From: Halichondria panicea
Lineage: Eukaryota > Porifera > Demospongiae > Suberitida > Halichondriidae
Direction: 5' to 3'
Length of the DNA stretch: 64,000 nt
Assembly (NCBI RefSeq): GCF_963675165.1
Contig: NC_087387.1
Coordinates: forward strand, 4,552,990-4,616,989
The translations under genes were made by a program, and so were the position numbers. Below are positions 56,101 through 64,000 of this stretch, in pieces. Every line of letters starts with the position of its first letter. Positions within the stretch are counted from its first letter, which is position 1. The notes under the pieces are model-generated. The model saw nothing but the letters and a program-made list of their open reading frames with translations, was not told the origin of the DNA and did not search any database.

Positions 56101-59100
56101 CTGCATACAGCTAGGTACACATTTTTGGGATCTTACTCTCATTCGCAGAAATTAATACTCGCGAAAATAATTTATGTTACCTTAAGGTATTCCAAAAACA
56201 CAACCATGCATGCATGCAGCACTGTTAGTAGTTTTGAGGCAAACTATTAGACACTAAGAAAATGCTCTCTAGAATAGTTAACTACACGTACCTTAAACTA
56301 TAGGATACATTAATCTAGTAATAGTTCCACACTGAACTTCAAATGGCGTATCATAAAGAGGCTTCAATCTACTTTACTCAGCTATAAAACTTTTCCTAGA
56401 ATCAAAAGCGTTCTTACAAGGAAGTAGCGGGTAAAAAACCTTTTGCGAATGAGCCAAATCAGCAGAACATTTGACCTTTTGCGATCTAACTATTGCGTTC
56501 TGGCAAGGGTCGTGTGTATTTACTAGTAATAGTTTAGGTTTTGCGATTGCAAATTGATCAACCCTTGCAAAGTTCGAGGTGGCTGTATCAGAAAATAGCC
56601 GCAGCTAAAAAGCAATCCTACCTCAAATCTAATGACTAATTTTGCGGTTCTGTCTCTAAGATAACGAGTCATTAATTTTATGCTCTTTATTTAAGTGTAA
56701 TCCGACGCACACCCAAAACGTCATATCCAGTCGTAATAAAAAATCTAGTTTGTGGCAGAACTGACCAGTATATATATATATACGAAATCAGCGAGTTTTC
56801 AAGTGTGCAGTAAAGATCAAGCTATATAGCAATCCGTGCCAAACGAAACAACCGGTATATATCGAGGTGACCATACTTCAGAGAGCCGGATTAGCGAGAG
56901 TCTATTATATACCTCACACAATGATCACCATACCATTGTGCGCAAAAATCACCCCAATTGCACACGAATAATTATATACATGCATGCATTAATTGAGCTA
57001 CACATTTGGACAGTTAGTTAACAAAAAGTTCAACAACTTCAAATGGCGAATCATCTGCAGAATTTGACGAGCCACCACAAATCCTTAACTCTATATTATC
57101 TGTAGTCGGTTGAGAGAGTTGCTTGCAGAACCACGGTGGGTTGTTGAACGCACAGCAAGTACTGGTAGCCCCACATCCCTGACCGTCCCAGAGTGGATCA
57201 CTCGGATAAAACAGACCAGGTGAGAAAGAGCCCTCTCCTCTAATAGCAGAGTCGCAGAAGTAGTCATTACCAACAAAAGAAGGCACGGTACCACGATATC
57301 CATTGTTCGAACAAGGACAAATGCTAGTAGAAAAATACGAACCTTCATTCACCGCACCAGCAAACGACCAGATGTGTTTTCGTGGAGACTGTCCATGTGT
57401 CAGACTAATACCATCAATGTAATAACTATCAATACCTCTGGACTGTCGACTGAAAGCATCTGGAGAGCCAATTTGATATCCCAGTATTCTACCACATACA
57501 CGAGAATATCTAGCTCCATTAGTAGCGAAAGTGGTGGAGGTACAACCACTAAGACGGTCCGGCCTACCACATGCACGGTACGGTGTTGTTGTCCTAGTTA
57601 TCAATTTAAATCCGACTGGGCATTGGTGATTCGATTTAGTCATGTCAATGTCAGCCACTTTCATCCATCCTCCTCTGCTACCACAACAGGTTCGATCCAT
57701 GTCACAGTAACCTTGCTGCTGGGTTACCAGGGCCACCCTGTATCCAATAATAATCTGATAGTTTTGAGGCCGCGTAAAGATCTTGACAGGATGAAGCTGG
57801 AGTATTGGAAGACCCCATGGAATTCTGTTGTTTGAGACATTGTACTTTTTTTGTCAAATTGCTAAGAGATTCAAAAATATTTTCGAGGATCTTTTCATTA
57901 GTAGAATATTCAGTTTCATTTCCTTCCAAGAGAGAGTCATCTATCTCACTTTTCCAAGCTGCTCACGGTGGAATTGCACTATACATAAACAAAATAATTA
58001 ATTAATTTGCTAATTATTACATAGACTTACCATGAGTTCGTAGTACAGTTCGTGCTAAATCGTAATTCTGTGCTCTTGCAATTTCCTCGACGTCATTCCT
58101 GGAAGCACACTGATTGTCAAACACCACACTAACACTGTAGTCGCTGGGCCGTGAGACGACTGGGGCTTGACGACTAGGACTGAGTAGCATCAACACACAC
58201 ACTAGCACGTAGTAAAACTGCATTCTGTACTATACAAAGCAGATTTATTGCTATACATTCTCCTAGAATCAGAATTTATAGAATCTCCACATGCCAGGGA
58301 GGGAGTATCAGGATGTCTACCCCACCTACCACAAGTAAACTTGGGATCGTGATTCTAGATCTTCTTGGGGTTATAGTAAACCTCTTCAAATGTATGTATT
58401 AATTGCTGTGTATTGTTATATTTACACCTCAACATGTGCCTCCAGGATTATGGGCAAAGACAACACCTGTCTTGGCGAACAGGTGTCCTCACACAAATCC
58501 ACAACAATTGACTGTCAATAACAGCTGAGCGCAGCAATTAATGTTACAGACGAATACACCAAATGCAAGAGATGCACTTTTGGTTGAGAAATTGGACACT
58601 TCAAGTTATAGGCATGCAAAATATAAGCATGCAGTTCAGGTTGTTCAAGCAATGTCATTTAAAGATAGCGACAGATAAAATGTCACACCAAAAGGAGATT
58701 TACATGTACCAACCTTGACCATGGCCCTTCCGGCGAGTTTGAGGTCTCTGTCGAACCAGGTGTGCCATATCCCCCCTCCGTAGCACTGCACCCCCACACC
58801 CACGTACCCGTACTTGGTACGACAGCTACGAGGCTTCACCTGCATTGGAGAGGACGCGTGGACAAAAATTAATAATGTGACAAATGATACTAAATATAGT
58901 AACAATGAATGCTATAGTCAGACAAGACTGTTTATATAAGCATTTGCAGGGCAGATCAACAGTGGCCGTAATAAAAAAATGGTGGCCTGCTAAGCTGTGG
59001 AGACATGCAGTCTTACAGAGGAGGTATGTCACGAGTACCTCGATTAGGCTTGGTTACGTTCAGTAAAAGTCATTGTTGCATGTGACTAATTACCTAAATT

Positions 59101-60477
59101 TTTGCCTAATCGAGGTACCCGTGTCGGACCGCCTCTGGGAAACATAATCATAGGGGTTTATTAATATGGCTGTATTAATTATAGGGGATGATACACTTAT
59201 GACCATATTAGGAATACATGTAGGCTTCACTATAGTGACGTCAATTTGAAAGTGGAATGCAAACATTGTTTGCACATTGCTAGCAACACCGAACAGCACA
59301 ATGCTAACTGATTTACCACATGTAGAGTGTACCTTGAGGCAAGGGCTGTCTGTGTGAGCCCCAACAATGGAGAACCCGTTGCCAGGCTTGAACTTGCCCC
59401 CCACAGCAAAAGCAATAATCGTGGAGAAGTTGTTGATCACAAAATACTGCATTTATAAAAAGCATCACAACTAAACACATCGATTTCACATAAAAGCAAA
59501 CACAAAGTGAAAATCTACACACGTAACTAAATTGATGCCAATTATGGAATTGAATGTGTGAACAACAACTTCCTTAATTTGTAATCAAGCCAAAAAAACA
59601 CAAATCACGTAGATGATACTTATCTACTCCTGAAACTATACCCGGTGAATCAAAATGGTCAATTACAGATTGTATAATTCAAGCTTTCCACAAAATTGAT
59701 CTTTACCAACGAATTATTTAACGGATGACCAAACGACATAAATTATGTAATAATTAAACCATTAAACTGAAATTGATACATGTAGAATTATGATCTCCAG
59801 ATTGTACCTTTCCCAAGGGATCAATACTCCAACTGTCTCTCTCCCTGAGCTCAGTGAACCCGGCAGACAGTAGCCGACTCTTACACTCGTCAACAACTGC
59901 ATGGAGAGGGGAGAAAGGTGACAAGGGCAGTCATCCAAACTTGTGCTTTAGTTTGCTCTGAGTTAATGGATTTTTAAAGTGCCAACCTTGAATGAATGAT
60001 ATAGACTGTACGTAACTGAAGGCTTGACAAGAATCAAGACTGTTTGAAGCAGTTTCATTGACTGAGTTACTCTGTTACTATTTTTACATTCACAAAGCAA
60101 ACTAGACAAGCTATGCGCCATAGTATTAATAACTAAGACAAACACTGAAAGCGCCCCAAGGCCATTCAATAGTTCATTATCTATGATTCCATGAGGTACG
60201 CAACTAGTCTAAGCAAGTCTATTTAAGGCTACCATGGTACGGAGAGGGTCCCTTGTTCACAAAGCAGACAAATTCACGAGCAGCTTCTTGAATCACCTTC
60301 TGCAGGGACAAAAAATTAACAAATAATGCAGAAACTAGATCAGATGATATAGTCTAGTACCTACTAGCCTATCCGCATGCAAGCTATCTGCATAGCTATA
60401 AAGCAAAAATTATACTGCAGAACAATTTGCAAATTAATAATGAAGCTCTCCATGACATAATTCCTTGCCTTAGACAT
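53169..60477 (-). CDS. DNPEP: Aspartyl aminopeptidase, peptidase family M18
   Basis: Fifteen exons on the minus strand: 60477-60469, 60299-60233, 59896-59808, 59446-59333, 58839-58714, 55837-55713, 55482-55410, 54940-54833, 54774-54697, 54575-54501, 54356-54287, 54073-53986, 53859-53820, 53707-53438, 53219-53169. They give 460 residues against about 475 in vertebrates. M18 hallmarks are GAHTDSPCL (metal-binding His86), [44 protein letters not shown] and MHSIREM near the C-terminus. It should be a cytosolic dodecameric zinc enzyme removing N-terminal Asp/Glu from peptides. The nine-base first exon (MSK) is the least certain part; it needs a GC donor (AAG|GCAAGG). Intron 5 (55838-58713) contains a nested gene. 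Confidence 0.96.
54225..54301. repeat. 38-bp tandem duplication covering an exon end and splice donor
   Basis: TATAATCAAATCATGTACAG and the following TACCTGCACTGATTCTCC occur twice in direct repeat, period 38. Each copy contains the last bases of the aminopeptidase exon 54356-54287 plus its GT donor. Use of the nearer donor (54286) preserves frame. The farther donor would add 38 bases and shift the frame. Confidence 0.9.
56570..56907. mobile_element. Truncated inverted copy of the TA-flanked MITE
   Basis: Reverse complement of much of 9042-9509. Shared blocks include GACGTTTTGGGTGTG, the AAATAGCCGC.GC block and the terminus AGCGAGAGTCTA. The outer end at about 56570 lacks the terminal repeat. 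It lies in aminopeptidase intron 5, beside the nested gene. Confidence 0.72.
57014..58223 (-). pseudogene. Secreted coiled-coil / fibrinogen-like cysteine-rich protein, nested gene with a one-base frame break
   Basis: Two exons on the minus strand, 58223-58031 and 57958-57014, lie wholly inside aminopeptidase intron 5 on the same strand. Exon 1 starts with a signal peptide ([14 protein letters not shown]). Exon 2 has a short coiled coil ([19 protein letters not shown]), then [15 protein letters not shown] and, one base out of frame, [16 protein letters not shown]. The YYWI...YCDM...C arrangement is like fibrinogen-related or similar secreted modules of sponges and cnidarians, from memory. The cysteine-rich part runs 200 more residues to FVN. 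Skipping the A at 57713 (GCA AGG TTA) rejoins both frames. This may be a real inactivation, an assembly error or recoding. Confidence 0.72.
58945..59235. repeat. Dispersed CTCTATAGAGG-family repeat, diverged copy
   Basis: Includes CAACAGTGGCCGTAATAAA, GTGGCCTGCTAAGC and TGACCATATTAGGAATACAT..GGCTTCACTAT-type blocks. It lies in the aminopeptidase intron between exons 4 and 5. Confidence 0.5.
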
Positions 60478-60760
60478 ATTGAGCCTTTGCAAATAGGATA
60501 TTTTAAGCATGCAGTAGACAACTTCTCTTGGTAGAAGTTGGCCTTTCCGGTTTAAAGCCGCGGGCTATACAGGTCAAGGTCCTTGATCAACATTGCCATG
60601 TGATAGCCTCGACTCTGGTCGCGGTCTGGAATCGAGGCTAGCCATGTGACAGATCAGAAGAACAAAGAGGAGGATATGGATGGCAACAGTACTGATCTCT
60701 AGCAAGCTAGCTCTCTGTATTGAAATGGGCTCTGCACTGCAGAGTTAGCTGAACTTAATG
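60478..60760. promoter_or_regulatory. Divergent promoter region, aminopeptidase / MBD gene
   Basis: The aminopeptidase start (60477, minus) faces a probable untranslated first exon of the MBD gene. That exon ends at about 60759 with donor AAT|GTAAGT, and acceptor CAG at 61124 precedes the MBD start. The middle is locally GC-richer (AAAGCCGCGGGC, GGTCGCGGTCTGG) and has two CATGTGA boxes. The head-to-head spacing is a few hundred bases at most. Confidence 0.5.
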
Positions 60761-61151
60761 TAAGTGTCCATGGGCTGCTGTAGAGCTCTCTCTATACGAT
60801 TGTGAATCTGTCATGTCTTGCATGCCAGAGTTGTTGTTGTTCAATTTAAAATAACTATGTCTGTTTATTAAATGCCAAGTTAAGTATGCAATCTATGGTA
60901 TGATCAACATTAAGTTGTATAGTACAGTAAGTTGTTTTAATATCCCATATGTTAAACCGATGCAAATATACTTTTGTTTTGTCTCAACTAGTACAAACCT
61001 TATAAACCTACACTAATACTGCACTGGTGTGGCGGCTGCTCTATATGTTCAGAGGTTGATTCTCTTGCCCTGTGCCTGTTGCAACTGATTGCTAGCTGTA
61101 TGACTTGTCACTCCTCCACTTGCAGATCGGTGCAGCGTTCCTATACTACTA

Positions 61152-64000
61152 ATGGAGTTGACTTCCTCTTCGTGGGTGGTGGTGCCTCAGGGCTGGCAGA
61201 GGGAGCTGGAGGGGACCATCATCTACTACCTCAGGTGTGAGGCTGCACAATAATTGTCTGCACCACCTGCTTTGCCTTAAGTAGTTGTAGTTATGTATAC
61301 TTCAACCATATTTATATGCTAGCTGATATTGTGATTGTTTTAATTGTTTTAACACTTTTGCTTGATAGAACCACAGATTGTCTTGATCATGTTAGTCTTA
61401 ATAATAATTAATTTTTGCATATGTCTTTTGTTGAACTTCCCTTAGTTAAATACTCAGGTGTCAGAGCTTTGCAGCTCTTAGGCTGTTAATTTACGCTCAC
61501 CTAAATAACATTGCTGTACATTCCTACACCATATTGCAGCACATTGATACCAAGTACACTCACAACTGTTTTTGTGTGTAACCGACTGCAGTGAATGTCA
61601 AAAGACCCATTATCTTGCAAAATGACCTACATGTACATCACTTAATATTCTCACATCATTGAATCCTCGTAGCAATTAATTTACCCTAATGACATCATTG
61701 AATTGTCTTGCTATGCATAGACAATACCATACGTCTTACCATAGATAAACTGATTTGTTTCTTCTCATGCAGTCCTGACAATCGCAAGCTCTCCTCTCTG
61801 GAGGAAGTCATCACTCACCTAGTCTCAGAGGGTACCTGCAAATGTGGCCTTCGATGTCCCGTAGACGTGAAAAAACTGTTCGACTTTGACCCCGATAAAA
61901 TACCTCTACCTGACCACGACGAAAATGTACTGCCCGAACACTCGCACTGCAAAAAAGATCGACGGCCAAAGTTTCGTAAATTTTCAATGAAGTCTCAAAA
62001 GGCAGTTACTCCTGACAAAGCAGGTGCTAAAACTGATGCTGTTTCTCCAGAGTTAAGTGCAAGTACTCCGCCTAAAAAATCTGTCGGTGTGAAACGAACT
62101 ATGTCCTTTGCACTCCTTCCTGAAGTAAGAGTCAGTAAAAAGTTGAAGTTTGCACCAAAAACATTTACAGTCACTTCCTCTAGTAAAATTGACGGGAATA
62201 AAAAGAAACGAAGGTGGTCTTCAGGCAGAATGAAGTTGAAAAATTCATGCCAATCATCTGAAGAGGACGAAGTATCAAAAACGAAAAAACTGATGTCACT
62301 TTTGAAAAAAACAAATATCACCCTCAGTACAGATATTCCCGGCAAGTCAGCGAACAAACAGATGGAGTTAGCGCTTAAATCACCCCCTACAAATTCTGCA
62401 AGTGGTGGTGGTTTTGTACGGTCAAGGTCCCAGAGTGGGTATTGCAATGTACAGGAGATCCTCAAGCAGGCCAAACTGAGTTTGTCTAGAGAGAGTATTC
62501 AAAACCCTATGCTAATTGAAGAACCACTGCCACTGACGCACAACTCAAACAGTGTCTCGGAGAAGTCGTCTGCACCTTCTACTAATAGTAAAGAAAAATT
62601 AGTCAGCAACTCGAGCAAGAGTGGCAGCAACCAAGTTACACCAAGTCCTGAGGAAACCCTTCTCTCTCCTATTATAGCGTTATTAAAAACTAATACAAAT
62701 ATTTCATCTGAGACCCAAAAACACGTTCCAAATAATGCCAGTTCCACGAAGGGAACAAAGATACGTGTAAGAAATCCATTCCAGAAGTCCAAAAATGTGA
62801 CCGCAACGACTAAATCTGACTGTAAAGATTCTGATGTTGATATAAAAACTATGATGTGTATTGACGAAGGAACAACTACCACTGTACTCTCAGAGAGCTG
62901 CAACCAAGCAACTATCAACCACAGTAATCTCAATGAAAATCAATCTGCTGAAAATACATCTTCTCCTATGAGCGTACAGCATGTTGAAAATATGAACTTC
63001 TTGCTATCCAAACAACCTTTTCCCACCATCACTGATCCCCGTGACGATGAACTCGGATACCTCATGGACCAACTTCTCCCAGATCCTATGGATGATATAA
63101 CGACGATGGACTTGGGGGGAGGTGCTCCCGTAGAGAGCGGAGGGAATCATTTACCACCAACTCTGCTAACAACTGAAGTTGAAACAAATGGAATTACGCA
63201 ATTATTTAATGGGAAAACAGTGTCTGAAACTTTTGATGGAAACATGCTAGCGTTGCTTGAAGAAACTTCTTCATTTAAACTTCCTTCCTCTCAAGAACTT
63301 TCCAAATTGATGCAAAATGCAATGGAATTAGCCGATGATACTTCTCAAGTTGCCATGCCTACCAACGACAATGCAAGTAAAGCCTGTTCCGTTCGTTCTT
63401 CTACATCCCCACTTGACTCACCATGCCTTGGGATTGGAGATCAAAATTGTTTGCCTAACTCTCAAAAAATTGAAGCAGACCCTGACCCACTCGAAAAGGT
63501 AAAAATGCTCAAAACTGAGTTGTACATGTGTCATTACTTTTATCTTCGTTGCTATGCAGGTCACAACGTTGCTCCATGCTGAATTGAGTTCAAACGTTCA
63601 AGATCTCAATAGAAGCACTGAGCACAGTATTTGTGATAATGATGACGGCACTTCTCAGAATGAGTCCGCTGAAAACAAACTATATTCCCTGAAGTCAGGT
63701 GCAAGTACTCCATCTTCACCTGGTGGCATTGCCGGCCAAGAAGACATCGATGACGTTAGAATTCAAGAAACCGAACACACTACAATACAGAACAATGGTA
63801 TGCTAAAGTCAGATGATGAGGAGTCAATAACAGACAATTTGTGCAAAGCTGACTCAGCAAATTCTCCGGAGCTCTCTGGACATGATGATATTATGCCACA
63901 ATCCAATGCCGTCTGTTTCGATAGCTTGAAGCCCTCACAAGTCAACCCTACAAATACAAAATCTGAGGCAACCATTCCCGATCTTGAACCACCTTCTCTG
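61152..64000 (+). CDS. MBD5/6-like methyl-CpG-binding-domain protein, 3' end outside window
   Basis: Exons 61152-61234, 61773-63498 and 63560 to the window edge, all in phase. The first two encode an MBD: VPQGWQRELEGTIIYYL, then SPDNRKLSSLEEVITHL and TCKCGLRCPVDVKKLFDFDP. The CKCGL.CP..V.K.F.FDP ending is the MBD5/MBD6 type. Vertebrate MBD5/6 bind the PR-DUB H2A deubiquitinase complex and poorly bind methyl-CpG. Whether that holds here is inference. After the MBD comes a basic nuclear-localisation-like segment (KKDRRPKFRKF, KKKRRWSSGR), then a long low-complexity Ser/Thr/Asn-rich region with acidic patches (RDDELGYLMDQLLPDPMDD), expected for a disordered chromatin factor. It is still open at base 64000. 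Confidence 0.9.

Noticed and set aside
57374-57835. 153-codon plus-strand open frame
   Set aside because: It is antisense to the nested secreted gene, whose signal peptide and cysteine pattern are far better supported.

Overview
This window reads as nuclear DNA of an early-branching animal, most probably a demosponge. It is AT-rich and intron-dense, with many short introns, long CA/TG microsatellites and small inverted-repeat transposons. The gene content (STAT, an MBD5/6-like protein, Death domains joined to a Roc-like GTPase, a kinase joined to Kelch repeats) is metazoan. The sponge assignment is inference. It rests mainly on the kinase-Kelch and 2A-Death-GTPase architectures, which I associate with sponges. 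I found no bacterial operons, rRNA, tRNA or CRISPR.

Layout, left to right. 961-2942 (+): 3' part of a kinase-coiled coil-Kelch gene. 3658-6677 (+): acid lipase of the lysosomal/gastric family. 7411-13062 (-): patatin-type calcium-independent phospholipase A2 with ankyrin-type sequence and three tandemly duplicated N-terminal exons. 13292-17033 (-): PH-domain protein, first exon(s) not found. 17678/18232-23992 (+): hydrophobic leader ending in a 2A-type ribosome-skipping motif, then three Death-type modules, a Roc-like GTPase, a COR-like region and a last Death module. 24238-24920: fold-back transposon. 25915-37488 (+): complete 20-exon STAT. 38798-40402 (+): intronless GT4-type glycosyltransferase. 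40796-45533 and 47018-51842 (-): tandem pair of large secreted proteins of unknown family. 53169-60477 (-): aspartyl aminopeptidase (M18) with a secreted, frame-disrupted gene nested in one intron (57014-58223). 61152-64000 (+): MBD5/6-like gene running off the window and sharing a divergent promoter region with the aminopeptidase.

Most exon chains were rebuilt by hand. Each junction was checked for splice dinucleotides and reading phase, and coding totals come out divisible by three: lipase 409 aa, phospholipase 679 aa, STAT 779 aa, aminopeptidase 460 aa, the tandem pair 1270 and 1273 aa, and the 2A-Death-GTPase 1109 aa from its 18232 ATG. Function is assigned by recognised motifs only; no search was run.

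The strongest candidate for something new is the gene ending at 23992. A 2A motif sits after a membrane/signal-like leader and is joined in frame to a cytosolic-looking Death-GTPase protein. One transcript could therefore give a secretory-pathway product and a cytosolic signalling product, or switch targeting by skipping efficiency. The exons upstream of the leader are out of frame with it by one base. A 67-base alternative intron, a Ty1-like +1 shift site (CTT AGG), or an indel could explain this.
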